A stretch of DNA of 64,000 nucleotides, taken from contig NZ_CP046171.1 of the NCBI RefSeq assembly GCF_011801125.1, positions 6,262,001 through 6,326,000 on the forward strand. Reading direction: 5' to 3'. Source of the stretch: Nocardia brasiliensis. GTDB lineage: Bacteria > Actinomycetota > Actinomycetes > Mycobacteriales > Mycobacteriaceae. A program made the translations under genes and the position numbers. Of this stretch, positions 20,629 to 28,714 are shown piece by piece. The notes beneath the pieces were generated by a model. It was not told the origin of the DNA and made no database searches. It saw only the letters and a program-made list of their open reading frames with translations. Numbering within the stretch: position 1 is the first letter of the stretch; each line of letters starts with the position of its first letter.

Positions 20629-20957
20629 GAGCGAGTCTTACACGAACGCTTGGTATGCGGGTATCGCGGCGATTCTGATACCGGACAAAAGTCGCACGAA
20701 TTCGAGGAGTGGCCCGTGCGGCGAATGGGTACTTGGAGTAGTACGCCGGATCGACGCTGAATCGGCAACCGCGCCGGCCGGCCCGGGTGTCCGCAACGCA
20801 ACGGGGCGGTGCGGACGCCCTTCGGCAGGCCGCCGCGGTACACAGCGGATACTCAGCGAGCTCGCAGCCCGGACTGGAGTTCGGCGGTCATCCTGAGGCG
20901 CATGATGGGTGATATCTGTGCCGGGAGCACGCGGGCGGCGCGCTCGGCGCGGCGATC
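20629..20957. other. Gap upstream of the sensor kinase
   Basis: 329 bp with no convincing gene on either strand, and in particular no response regulator. Short inverted repeats occur (for example GGTATC/GATACC near 20660-20685 and GTCCGCA/TGCGGAC near 20790-20820). The region should hold the promoters of the hydrolase and kinase genes. Confidence 0.4.
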
Positions 20958-22460
20958 GTGAATCCGCGCGCCCGGCTGGCCCGGCGACTGTCGGCCGTGC
21001 CGTTGCGGATCGGCTTGGTGATCGCCGTGCTGCTGCTCACCACCACCGCGCTGCTCGCCTCCGGGGTGGCGGTGACCTCGGCGCTGAGCCGATCGCTGAC
21101 CGCGCGCACCGACGAGCAGTTGCTCGACGCGGCGCATTCCTGGGCACAGCCTCGGCCGATGCGGATGGTACTCGCCGAACAGGGTGTGGTGCAGTGGATT
21201 CCGGCCGACGCACCGACCCAGCTGCCCGTATCCCGATCGACCGGCGATCAACCGCACCGGTTCTTCGAACTGCGCAAGGGTGCGGGCGGGCAGCTGTACA
21301 CGAAACCGGATGGGGGCATTACCAATTCGAGCGGACCCGCGCTGCCCGCGCGACTCGACGACACACCGACCACGGTCGGGTCGGCCGACGGTTCCGCTGT
21401 GCACTGGCGGGTCCTGTCCACCGCGAACGAATACGGCTCGACCGTCATCGCCCTGCCGCTGACCGACAACCAGGAAACCGTCTCCCGGCTCATCTTCTTC
21501 GAACTCGCCATCGGCACAACGGCATTGGTCGCCCTCGGGGTGGTCGGCTACCTGGTGATCCAGCGCAGCCTGCGCCCGCTGCGCGCGGTGGAGGACACCG
21601 CGGCGGCGATCGCGAGCGGCGATCTGCACCGCCGGGTTCCGGTGCGCGACGTGGACACCGAGGTCGACCATCTGGCGCGCTCGTTGAACGAGATGCTGAC
21701 CCGCATCCAGCACGGGGTCGCCGCCACCGAGGCCTCCGAGGCGGCGGCGCGGCGCTCCGAGACGCGGATGCGCCGCTTCGTCGCCGACGCGGGCCACGAG
21801 CTGCGCACGCCATTGACCAGCATCCGCGGCTTCGCCGAACTGTATCGCCAGGGCGCGAGCACGGACGCGGCCATGGTGATCGGCCGGATCGAATCCGAGG
21901 CCGAGCGGATGGGCCTGCTGGTGGAGGACCTGCTGCTGCTGGCGCGCCTCGACGAGAAGCGGCCGCTGGCAAGGCAACCGGTGGATCTGCTCGCGCTCGC
22001 GGGCGACGCGGTGCACAGCGCACAGGCGATGACCACCGGGCACCAGGAGCCGCACCGCCGCATCGGACTGGTGATCGAGCCGGGCGATGGCACCCTCGAT
22101 GTGCTCGGCGACGAACCGCGACTGCGGCAGGTGCTGACCAATCTGCTCGGCAACGCGCTGACCCACACCCCACCCGAGGCCGCCGTCGTCGTCCGGCTCA
22201 CGCCCGGCGTCGACGAGGTGCGCCTCGACGTGATCGACTCCGGGCCAGGCCTTGCCCCCGAGGCGGTCGCGCGGGTGTTCGAACGGTTCTACCGCACCGA
22301 CGCCTCACGGACGCGGGCCAGCGGCGGCACCGGCCTCGGGCTGTCGATCGTGCACGCGCTGGTCGACGCGCACGGCGGCCGGGTGACGGTGGACAGCAAG
22401 CCCGGTGCCGGGGCCACGTTCAGTGTGTTCCTACCGCGCAGACCACCGGATGCCGCCTAG
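20958..22460 (+). CDS. Orphan sensor histidine kinase
   Basis: A 500-residue membrane kinase. An N-terminal transmembrane helix (about 15-40), an extracytoplasmic sensor domain, a second helix (about 175-195) and a HAMP domain lead to the H-box GHELRTPLTSIRGFAELYRQG. The ATPase domain has the N-box NLLGNALTHTP and glycine boxes DSGPGLAPE and GGTGLGLSIVHALVDAHGG. It would autophosphorylate in response to an envelope signal. GTG 20958 precedes the basic N-terminus. OmpR-type partners usually lie immediately upstream; here there is none within several kb, so its response regulator must be elsewhere. Confidence 0.9.
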   Translation: MNPRARLARRLSAVPLRIGLVIAVLLLTTTALLASGVAVTSALSRSLTARTDEQLLDAAHSWAQPRPMRMVLAEQGVVQWIPADAPTQLPVSRSTGDQPHRFFELRKGAGGQLYTKPDGGITNSSGPALPARLDDTPTTVGSADGSAVHWRVLSTANEYGSTVIALPLTDNQETVSRLIFFELAIGTTALVALGVVGYLVIQRSLRPLRAVEDTAAAIASGDLHRRVPVRDVDTEVDHLARSLNEMLTRIQHGVAATEASEAAARRSETRMRRFVADAGHELRTPLTSIRGFAELYRQGASTDAAMVIGRIESEAERMGLLVEDLLLLARLDEKRPLARQPVDLLALAGDAVHSAQAMTTGHQEPHRRIGLVIEPGDGTLDVLGDEPRLRQVLTNLLGNALTHTPPEAAVVVRLTPGVDEVRLDVIDSGPGLAPEAVARVFERFYRTDASRTRASGGTGLGLSIVHALVDAHGGRVTVDSKPGAGATFSVFLPRRPPDAA

Positions 22461-22483
22461 GTTCGTCACGCGCACAACGTCTT

Positions 22484-23272
22484 TCACTGCCTGGCCGGGC
22501 GGAGTACGTCGTCCAGCGGCGGAGTCCGCGGCACTCCCCCTGCCTCGACGAACCACTCCCACCGCATGATCCGGCCGAGCACCCGGTCCGGCATGCGCAG
22601 CAACAGCTTGGCGAGAGCGGCGAAACCACTGCCGCCCGCGAGCACCGACCGGTGTGCCGCCAGCGCGGTCTTGCGCTGACTCGCGAAAGCGCCCACCTCG
22701 ATCCGGTGCGTGATCTCGTCGGCCGCGCTGTACACGGTATCGAGCCGCGCGAGGTTGCTCCGGATGCGCAGCACGCTGAGTATCCGCGCGATGCGCCGTA
22801 CCTGCTCCCGTGGCACGGTGGCTTCCAATACCCGCACGCCGCCGGTCGATTCGGCGGCACGACGGGCGACCTCGTGCACGCGCACATGGTCGCGGTGGCC
22901 GTAGCCGCCGTTGCGGTCGTAGCTGAACAGGATCTCGGCCGCCTCCTCCCGCAGGATCGCGGCCAGCCGTGCGGCGGCCTCCTCGGGATCGGCTCGGGCG
23001 AAACGGGTGCGGTCCGCCGGGTCGGCGTAGAGCACGGGCCCGTGCCCGCTGTCGGCGTAACCCAGATGCGCCACCCGAGCGACCCCCAATGCCGCGGCGC
23101 TGGCGGCCAATTCGGCCAGGCGGGGCGCGGGACCGTCGAGCGTGGCCATGTGCCCGTCGGTCGCGACGACCAGCACGGTGCGGTGCCCGGCCGCCGCCAG
23201 CTTCGCCAGAGTGCCTCCGGTGAGCAGGGTTTCGTCATCCGGGTGCGCGTGCAGTGCCACAACGGTCGCCAT
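22484..23272 (-). CDS. PIG-L/LmbE-family N-acetylglucosaminyl deacetylase-like protein
   Basis: A 262-residue protein of the LmbE/MshB fold. The zinc-binding motif is HAHPDDE near the N-terminus, with the third ligand in GHRDHVRVH. Members remove acetyl from GlcNAc-containing substrates (MshB in mycothiol synthesis, Mca on mycothiol conjugates). The ATG at 23272 directly precedes the first strand (MATVVALHAHP); a GTG 18 nt upstream is less likely. It is convergent with the sensor kinase. Which deacetylase it is cannot be decided; the rest of a mycothiol pathway is not here. Confidence 0.85.
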   Translation of the reverse strand: MATVVALHAHPDDETLLTGGTLAKLAAAGHRTVLVVATDGHMATLDGPAPRLAELAASAAALGVARVAHLGYADSGHGPVLYADPADRTRFARADPEEAAARLAAILREEAAEILFSYDRNGGYGHRDHVRVHEVARRAAESTGGVRVLEATVPREQVRRIARILSVLRIRSNLARLDTVYSAADEITHRIEVGAFASQRKTALAAHRSVLAGGSGFAALAKLLLRMPDRVLGRIMRWEWFVEAGGVPRTPPLDDVLRPARQ

Positions 23273-23316
23273 CGGACCAGTCTGCCGCACTCGAGCGCAC
23301 CGCGACGGCCCGCGGT

Positions 23317-23403
23317 TCAGCGCAGGATGAGCAGCAACAGCGCCTTCTGCAGCGTGTCGAATACTCGGGCGATGGTGATCGCGATGTCGACGGTACCCAT
23401 CAT
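23317..23403 (-). CDS. Possible 28-aa hydrophobic small protein
   Basis: Short frame beginning MMGTVDIAITIARVFDTLQ and ending KALLLLILR. A strong ribosome site, GGAAAGGGGG, lies upstream of the tandem ATGs with suitable spacing. The peptide is amphipathic to strongly hydrophobic with basic residues near the end, so it could sit at the membrane surface. It lies in the 237-bp gap between the photolyase and the deacetylase, same strand as both. No family is recognised; the call rests only on the ribosome site and composition. Confidence 0.4.
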   Translation of the reverse strand: MMGTVDIAITIARVFDTLQKALLLLILR

Positions 23404-23509
23404 CACAGGCCCCCTTTCCGCAGGGACGACTAAGCCTCGATGTATCAATTCAAGACCGGACGTCGCGAATTAGGAAGGGGATTGCGACAAGTGCCGCCCA
23501 ATCCGCCCG

Positions 23510-24835
23510 CTACATGCCGACGCATTCGATGATCGGCGCGGGATAGACCGCGGGATCGATGTTCTCGCGCCATGGCGTGTGCACCGCGGCGCCACGAAGT
23601 GCGGCGAGCTCCGGCAGCCAACGCCGGACATAGTCACCGTGCTCGTCGTAGCGCTTGGCCTGCCTGAGCGGGTTGAGCACGCGATTGGGCCTGGTGTCGG
23701 TGCCGGTCCCGGCCACCCACTGCCAATTGAGCTGATTGTTCGCCAGATCCGCGTCGACCAGCCACCGCAAGAAGTGCGCCGCGCCGACGCGCCAGTCGAT
23801 GCGCAGTGACTTGGCCAGGAAGCTCGCGGTGATGAGCCGGGCACGGCCCGGCATCCATCCCTCGGCGCGCAGCTGGCGCATCGCCGCGTCGACGATCGGG
23901 AACCCGGTGCGGCCCGCGCGCCAGGCCGCGGCGGCCTGCGGGTCCGCGCGCCACTCGCCGGGGCGGGGCCGATAGTCCGACCACGCGATATCCGGTCTGG
24001 CCGCGAGCATTTGGTGATGGAAGTCGCGCCAGGCCAGTTGTCTGGCGAATGCGTGGCCGCCCGGGGTGGACGTGTCGACCCGATGCACCAGCTCGACCGG
24101 CGAGACGCAGCCGAAATGCAGATACGGCGACAGTCGGGAGGTGGCGTCGGCGGTGAGGTCGTCGTTGCGCTCCGCGTAGACCTCGATCGGCCCGGACAGC
24201 CAGTCCCGCACCAGCTTTCGTCCCGTGGTCGCACCACCGACAGCGAGCTGCGGCGAAGTCGGCCCGGCACGGAGTGCCGCGGGCTCGGGCAGCGGCTCGC
24301 CCCGCACCGCCGCCACGGTGAGCTCGCGCGGCTTGCCGAGCGGCTTGCGCTGGTGGGCCTCGGCCCACCGCCGGAAATAGGGTGTGAACACAGCGAAGTG
24401 GTCGCGCCCGGTGGACGGCACGAGCTCCGCGGGATCGGCGGCGGTGATCGATGCGGCGTGGCTGTGCAGCGGACAACCGTGCCGCGCCAGCCGTTCCCGC
24501 AGCGCCCGTTCCCGAGCGCGGCTGTAGCCGCTCACATCGGCGGCGATGTGCACGCCGACGGCACCCACCTGCTCGGCCACCGCGGCCACCTGTTCGACGA
24601 CATCGCCGCGGCGCACCACCAGCTTGCCGCCGATACCCCGCAGCTCGGCGTCCAGTTCGCCGAGCGCGGCGGCGAGGAAGCGCGCCCGATTCGGGGCCGT
24701 GAACCGGCCCGACGCGATGGCCTCATCGATCACGAAAAGCGGTACCACCGAGTCACCTTCGCGATGCGCGGCGGTGAGCACCGGGTTGTCGTGCACGCGC
24801 AGGTCGCGGGTGAACACGGCGATGCTGACGGTCAT
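23510..24835 (-). CDS. phr: Deoxyribodipyrimidine photolyase (class I)
   Basis: A 441-residue photolyase/cryptochrome. The N-terminal antenna domain begins IAVFTRDLRVHDNPVL. The C-terminal FAD domain contains RQLAWRDFHHQML, WRAGRTGFPIVDAAMRQL and NNQLNWQWVAGTGTDT. It repairs UV cyclobutane dimers using blue light. ATG 24835 follows GAGGAAGAGGAG and is preferred to an in-frame GTG seven codons earlier. It lies on the same strand as the lipocalin and near a B12-type MerR regulator, the usual company of light-induced photolyases. Photolyase is likelier than a pure cryptochrome because the DNA-repair motif region is conserved. Confidence 0.92.
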   Translation of the reverse strand: MTVSIAVFTRDLRVHDNPVLTAAHREGDSVVPLFVIDEAIASGRFTAPNRARFLAAALGELDAELRGIGGKLVVRRGDVVEQVAAVAEQVGAVGVHIAADVSGYSRARERALRERLARHGCPLHSHAASITAADPAELVPSTGRDHFAVFTPYFRRWAEAHQRKPLGKPRELTVAAVRGEPLPEPAALRAGPTSPQLAVGGATTGRKLVRDWLSGPIEVYAERNDDLTADATSRLSPYLHFGCVSPVELVHRVDTSTPGGHAFARQLAWRDFHHQMLAARPDIAWSDYRPRPGEWRADPQAAAAWRAGRTGFPIVDAAMRQLRAEGWMPGRARLITASFLAKSLRIDWRVGAAHFLRWLVDADLANNQLNWQWVAGTGTDTRPNRVLNPLRQAKRYDEHGDYVRRWLPELAALRGAAVHTPWRENIDPAVYPAPIIECVGM

Positions 24836-24955
24836 CTGCTCCTCTTCCTCTGCCACGACGATCCGGTCCGGCGCTCGTGCGGGTGGCGCCGCGGCGCGAT
24901 GGGCGGCTCAGGCCCGCGGCCTCGACGCGACCCGCACGAGCGCCGGGCCCGCGGT

Positions 24956-25567
24956 CTACACCGTGCAGAGCGGCACGATCCCGGTGAAGCCACCGACGCT
25001 CGGAGAGGTCAGGTATACACACGGATCCTGTCCTGCGGCAACGATTCCCGCCCGCACGAGCGACCACGCCGCGGCGTCGAGCCGGGTCGCACGCGCGAGC
25101 ACGAAGCCGGACAACCGATTCGGGGAGGTGACCACCGCCCAGGAGTAGTCCGGGGCGAGTGCGGTCACGATGTAGTTGGTCGGCCCCGTGCCACGGTCCT
25201 GGGTGGGCACGCCGGGAAAGCTCACGTGCAGTTGCGCGTTGGTGACGCGGTCATTGACCGTCGCGGTGCCGGTGACTTCGTTGGTGGTGTTCGCCCATGT
25301 GGTGCACCGGTTTCGCACCACGACATCGCCCTGCGGGTCAAGCGTGTAGTTCGCCGTGGTGTCGCGGGCGCAGGCGAGCTGGAAGAACTGCGGGATCGCG
25401 GCGAGCTGATGCCAGGTACCGGCGTAACGGGTCAGGTCCAGCGACGGCACCGGCGACGGCCCGGCGGCCGGCACGGCTTGCGCGCTGCCGACCGTGAGCG
25501 CCGCGGCCGCGAATCCGGCCAGGACGGCGAGCAGACGAAGGGGATGCCGCTTGCTTCGAGATGTCAC
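24956..25567 (-). CDS. Secreted lipocalin-family protein
   Basis: A 203-residue exported protein. The signal peptide ends near VGSAQA; the lipocalin signature LDLTRYAGTWHQLAAIPQFFQ opens the mature barrel, and NYIVTALAPDYSWAVV matches the second conserved region. Two cysteines (ACARD and NRC) and one near the C-terminus could form disulfides. Lipocalins bind fatty acids or lysolipids at the envelope. GTG 25567 follows GAGGAG by a good spacing, so the longer frame (start at 25600) is rejected. Lipocalin genes of this type recur next to LitR/CarH regulators and photolyase. Confidence 0.85.
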   Translation of the reverse strand: MTSRSKRHPLRLLAVLAGFAAAALTVGSAQAVPAAGPSPVPSLDLTRYAGTWHQLAAIPQFFQLACARDTTANYTLDPQGDVVVRNRCTTWANTTNEVTGTATVNDRVTNAQLHVSFPGVPTQDRGTGPTNYIVTALAPDYSWAVVTSPNRLSGFVLARATRLDAAAWSLVRAGIVAAGQDPCVYLTSPSVGGFTGIVPLCTV

Positions 25568-25658
25568 GCGAACTCCTCGGGAATCGATGATATGGGCCAT
25601 ACTATCGCATAACGATGCACAATCGATTCACTCGACCCATCGGCTCCGAGGAGGAACC

Positions 25659-25793
25659 GTGAGCGACCCGACCACAAAGATCACCGGGCACGAGGCGATC
25701 GACTGCCACGCCTGGCCGGCGGGCTACGGCGTCGCGGTCGCCGCGGGCTGGGGTCTGCTGTGCGCGGCGACGGTCGCCACCGTCCGGCGTTGA
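25659..25793 (+). CDS. Small membrane protein (44 aa)
   Basis: GTG 25659 follows a strong ribosome site GAGGAGGAA. The product begins MSDPTTKITGHEAIDC and has one hydrophobic helix (AGYGVAVAAGWGLLCAATVAT) ending in RR, so it is probably a single-pass membrane peptide. It is divergent from the lipocalin and upstream of the MerR gene by 90 bp, on the same strand. No family is recognised. The 91-bp divergent region contains TATGG-G-CCATA and GAATCGAT/ATCGATTC repeats that may be regulatory. Confidence 0.55.
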   Translation: MSDPTTKITGHEAIDCHAWPAGYGVAVAAGWGLLCAATVATVRR

Positions 25794-25883
25794 ACACCGT
25801 GGTCGAGCCGCCGGACACTCCGCACGACGGCGTGGCACCCGGGCGCAGTGAATCGAGCGCGGCGGGACAGGCAGAATAAGGCG

Positions 25884-26750
25884 ATGACCGCCGGTTCCGC
25901 TCCCGCCGCCGACGCGGCCGGCTACACGGTCCGCGCGGTGGCCGAGCGACTCGGCATTCCGACGGCGACGTTGCGGAGCTGGAACCGGCGCTACAACATC
26001 GGCCCGCCGCAGCATCGACCCGGTAAGCACCGGCTCTACACCGAGGCCGACATCGTTCAGCTCGGCCGCATGCTGACGCTCATCCAGGACGGCGCGACCC
26101 CGGCGGGCGCCGCCGCGGCGGTCCGCGGCCCGACCCCGCGATCGGGCGACCGACTCCCGCTACTCGACGCGGCATTCCGGCTGGAAACCCGCACGGTGTC
26201 CGATCACCTGGAGGCCCACTTCCGCGCCTACGGTGTCGCCGAGACCTGGGATCGCCTGTGCCGCCCCGCCTTCGGCGACATCATCGAGCGCCAGGGCGCG
26301 GGCGAGCGCTGCATCGATGTCGAACACCTGCTGTCCTGGTGCATCACCTCGGTGCTGCACCGCACCAACCCGCCACCGGACACACCCGCCCCGACACCGG
26401 TGGTGCTGGCCTGCACCAGCGGGGAAACGCACGCGTTGCCGCTCGAGGTGCTGCGCGCGGCACTGGCCGAGCGCGACATCGGCGCCCACATGCTCGGTGC
26501 GGACGTGCCGACCGGCGCACTGACCGACAGCCTCGCCAGGCAGCCGCGCCCGGCGATGGTGATGCTCTGGTCGCAGCAGGAATCGACCGCGCTGACCTCG
26601 GCGGTGCGGGCTTGCCACGAGGCGGGCGCCCGGGTCTTCGTCGGCGGGCCCGGCTGGGACGCGGTGATTCTGCCCGACTCCACCGACCGCGTCGCGAGCC
26701 TGCTCGACGCCGTCGAACAGCTCACCGCGGCGCCCCGGCCCACGCGATAG
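25884..26750 (+). CDS. MerR-family regulator with B12-binding domain (LitR/CarH-like photoreceptor)
   Basis: A 288-residue regulator. The MerR winged helix is YTVRAVAERLGIPTATLRSWNRRYN; a helical bundle contains DVEHLLSW; the C-terminal Rossmann-type domain has GETHALPLEVL, aligning with the cobalamin-ligating His of CarH (GERHELG), and ends with the family-like VFVGGPGW. LitR/CarH proteins hold adenosylcobalamin as a tetrameric repressor in the dark and release DNA in light. The Trp that caps the cofactor in CarH (W-x9-EH) appears to be Gln here, so photochemistry may differ. Photolyase, lipocalin and CFA-type genes nearby support a light role. ATG 25884 follows AAGG. Confidence 0.8.
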   Translation: MTAGSAPAADAAGYTVRAVAERLGIPTATLRSWNRRYNIGPPQHRPGKHRLYTEADIVQLGRMLTLIQDGATPAGAAAAVRGPTPRSGDRLPLLDAAFRLETRTVSDHLEAHFRAYGVAETWDRLCRPAFGDIIERQGAGERCIDVEHLLSWCITSVLHRTNPPPDTPAPTPVVLACTSGETHALPLEVLRAALAERDIGAHMLGADVPTGALTDSLARQPRPAMVMLWSQQESTALTSAVRACHEAGARVFVGGPGWDAVILPDSTDRVASLLDAVEQLTAAPRPTR

Positions 26751-26760
26751 ACCACCCCTC

Positions 26761-26786
26761 CGGCCCGCCTCGAGGCGGGCCGTTTC
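26761..26786 (+). terminator. Rho-independent terminator of the MerR gene
   Basis: Perfect 9-bp stem CGGCCCGCC-TCGA-GGCGGGCCG followed by TTTCTC, 10 nt after the MerR stop codon. Confidence 0.85.
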
Positions 26787-27457
26787 TCGTGCCGCCGACC
26801 CGCGCATGCCGTCCGAGCAACCGCCCACCTCGAGGCAGGGTTGCCCTTCTGGCGAAACGACGCATAATCGACGCATCAAGAGTTCGCAGCCCATGCTCTC
26901 GGACAACGGCGCGCAACTCCGTTCCCGGCGCGATGTCGCATCGCGCTCGGGCGCGACCGGCATCGAAGAGGAGTGCGATGACTCACCAGCTCGAGGTATC
27001 GGGCGCTGGCGCTGATCGCGAAACCGGACACCGCATGGTCGCGATTTTGGACAGCGTGTCGTTCGTGACTGATCGCGAATCTCGACACCGCCGCACCAGC
27101 CTGGTTGCGCTACGGCGGTGCCAAATGTCTACAACTGGGGTTGTCAACAGTCATCGTGACAGTTCGTTGGGCCGCCAATCAGGGAACTGCGACAGCAGGA
27201 TTGGAACGCGTTCTCGCTTTGCTGGGCGCGAGTCTCTACTCCCCCGTGTCACCGATATGCGGCAAGAGAGTGCGTGGTAGGACGCGATCTGGCAGGCGTG
27301 CGCACTGAAGTCGGCGGGCCGAGGCAGCGGGCTTGTTTGCGTCGGCGGGGCTCGAAGTCCAGTCCGGGCACGACGACGTGCCTGGAGGGCAAGACGGACA
27401 AGGTCCTAACAGAATCTCCTCGGACTCGATGGGTGCTCGACGCACACTGCGGCGCGG
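26787..27457. other. Gene-poor stretch between MerR gene and TetR remnant
   Basis: 671 bp without a recognisable gene. A promoter-like pair TTGCCC (26841-26846), 16 nt, CATAAT (26863-26868) is followed by the direct repeat CGACGCAT at 26858 and 26869. A frame of 100 codons from ATG 26978 (product begins MTHQLEVSGAGADRETG) has a good ribosome site GAAGAGGAG, but its later half has atypical composition and no known motif; it may be the start of a gene cut by rearrangement. Confidence 0.4.
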
Positions 27458-27750
27458 TCAGGAGCGGGTGGTGAGGGCGGGCCAGAGGATGGTGGTGAGC
27501 TGTTCGGGCAGGCTGGCGCGCGGCGGCGTCGCCGCGCAGGAACGCGCCGAAGACCATGGTGGCGATGGTGCGGGTGTCGATATCGGCGCGGACCGCGCCG
27601 CGCTCGATGAGCTGGTGCAGGACGTGTTCGACCTGGGTGACGCGGGGTTCGACGGCGCGGGTCACGACGTGGGCGAGGAGTTCGGCCATGCGTTCGGCTT
27701 CGCTGATGAACCCGCCCTGCGCGAAATCGGCCGCGCCGCAACAAAAACGG
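27458..27750 (-). pseudogene. TetR-family regulator remnant (C-terminal part, frameshifted)
   Basis: The readable portion GGFISEAERMAELLAHVV through DIDTRTIATMVFGAFLRGDAA is typical of a TetR C-terminal ligand domain. After GDAA one base is out of step; the proper ending, SLPEQLTTILWPALTTRS and stop, is in another frame. The N-terminal DNA-binding half is missing: upstream the frame runs straight into the 45-bp direct repeat at 27757-27801. So this is a truncated, frameshifted relic. Confidence 0.7.
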
Positions 27751-27756
27751 CAGGTA

Positions 27757-27801
27757 ACCTGACTTGGCTCGAGATCGCTGATCTTGGGTAGGGCGCTGGC
27801 T
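27757..27801. repeat. Direct repeat copy 1 (about 45 bp) flanking the VOC gene
   Basis: Begins ACCTGACTTGGCTCGAGATC and ends GGGTAGGGCGCTGGCT. The second copy is at 28213-28258, same orientation, differing by one inserted base and two substitutions. It forms the broken edge of the TetR remnant. Confidence 0.85.
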
Positions 27802-27844
27802 TGTCGACGAGGTCCGGCCATTCTTCCGGCTGGTCCGCTGATGG

Positions 27845-28201
27845 TCACCCGTACTCGGTAAGCGGCTGGCTAAAGATCAAAAAGTGCCCATCGGGTGTCC
27901 GTACGTTGAAGTCGCGCATCCCGTAGGGCCGGTCACCCAGTGGCTCGACGATGTCGGCGCCGCGGGCGCGCAGCTCGTCGTGGCAGGAATCGACGTCGTC
28001 GACGATAACCACCACCCTGGCCGGGCCGACGCTGCTTTCGGCGCATAGGTGGAACTCGGCGGTGTCGCGGATCACGGCCGCGTAGCTAGGTGGGGTCTCC
28101 CAGGTGAATATGGTGTCGAATCCGAGCACGTCCGTGAAGTACGACCGCGCTGCGTGCACATCTCGGCACGGCAGCACGGGAACCGCCACCCGCATGACCA
28201 T
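27845..28201 (-). CDS. Glyoxalase/bleomycin-resistance family (VOC) protein
   Basis: A 118-residue single-domain vicinal-oxygen-chelate protein: AVPVLPCRDVHAARSYFTDVLGFDTIF at the start, AEFHLC in the middle and the family ending YGMRDFNVRTPDGHFLIF with its metal-site glutamate position replaced by Ile (LIF). Such proteins often bind antibiotics or act on small electrophiles. It is flanked by two copies of a 45-bp direct repeat, suggesting the segment arrived or was duplicated as a unit. ATG at 28201 (or 28195) is used; no strong ribosome site is visible. Confidence 0.8.
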   Translation of the reverse strand: MVMRVAVPVLPCRDVHAARSYFTDVLGFDTIFTWETPPSYAAVIRDTAEFHLCAESSVGPARVVVIVDDVDSCHDELRARGADIVEPLGDRPYGMRDFNVRTPDGHFLIFSQPLTEYG

Positions 28202-28212
28202 TGCGTCACCTT

Positions 28213-28258
28213 ACCTGACCTTGGCTCGAGATCGCTGATATTGGGTAGGGTGCTGGCT
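28213..28258. repeat. Direct repeat copy 2 (about 46 bp)
   Basis: Begins ACCTGACCTTGGCTCGAGAT and ends GGGTAGGGTGCTGGCT; same orientation as 27757-27801. The two copies bracket the VOC gene. Confidence 0.85.
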
Positions 28259-28454
28259 ATTAGCGGTTCCTCTCGGCGGTAAGGGGAAGCTCTGCACGTT
28301 CACGGTAGGGCCTGCAGAGGCGGCCGCGCGGTGAACGGAATTCCGTACCGATCGTGAGATGTGTTGCGCCACAAGATCACATTCCAAATGCGCGCCTCAG
28401 CGAGAATGCTCGCTCATCGGCAATACAGTGCGCTGCGGTATCCGGCCCGGCATG

Positions 28455-28714
28455 CTCCTCACCCTCGGTGACGGGGATCGCGTCGAGCCGGACCCGATCC
28501 TGGAACGGATGGTCTAACAGCACCCCCGCTACACCACTGAGTCAGTGGCCGCGCAGCGCAGGTTGACCGAAACAGGATGCGCCCGAATCGCTTTCGCGGG
28601 CGCATACCACGGCTGGGTTTTCACGAGGACGGCGCGCTCGCCGGGTTGCGCGCCGCCGAACGGCTCGGCGCGCGCTGGCTCCCCGGCCCCGTCACGGCGG
28701 TGCGGACAGCATGA
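28455..28714 (+). pseudogene. FAD-dependent amine oxidase remnant (C-terminal end)
   Basis: Reading from 28455 gives LLTLGDGDRVEPDPILERMV, then TAA at 28515-28517 where the family has Tyr, then QHPRYTTESVAAQRRL and RIAFAGAYHGW, the family's C-terminal hallmark. One base is missing after 28616; in the shifted frame FHEDGALAGLRAAERLGAR and the end at TGA 28712-28714 are restored. That stop overlaps the next ATG (ATGA), as in intact operons where this oxidase precedes DUF1365 and a CFA-type methyltransferase. The N-terminal FAD domain is absent. So the gene is a relic with a nonsense mutation, a frameshift and a large 5' deletion. Confidence 0.75.

Noticed and set aside
27757..28258. Insertion sequence or transposon
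   Set aside because: Direct repeats of 45 bp flank the VOC gene, but there is no transposase, terminal inverted repeat or integrase, so no mobile element is called.
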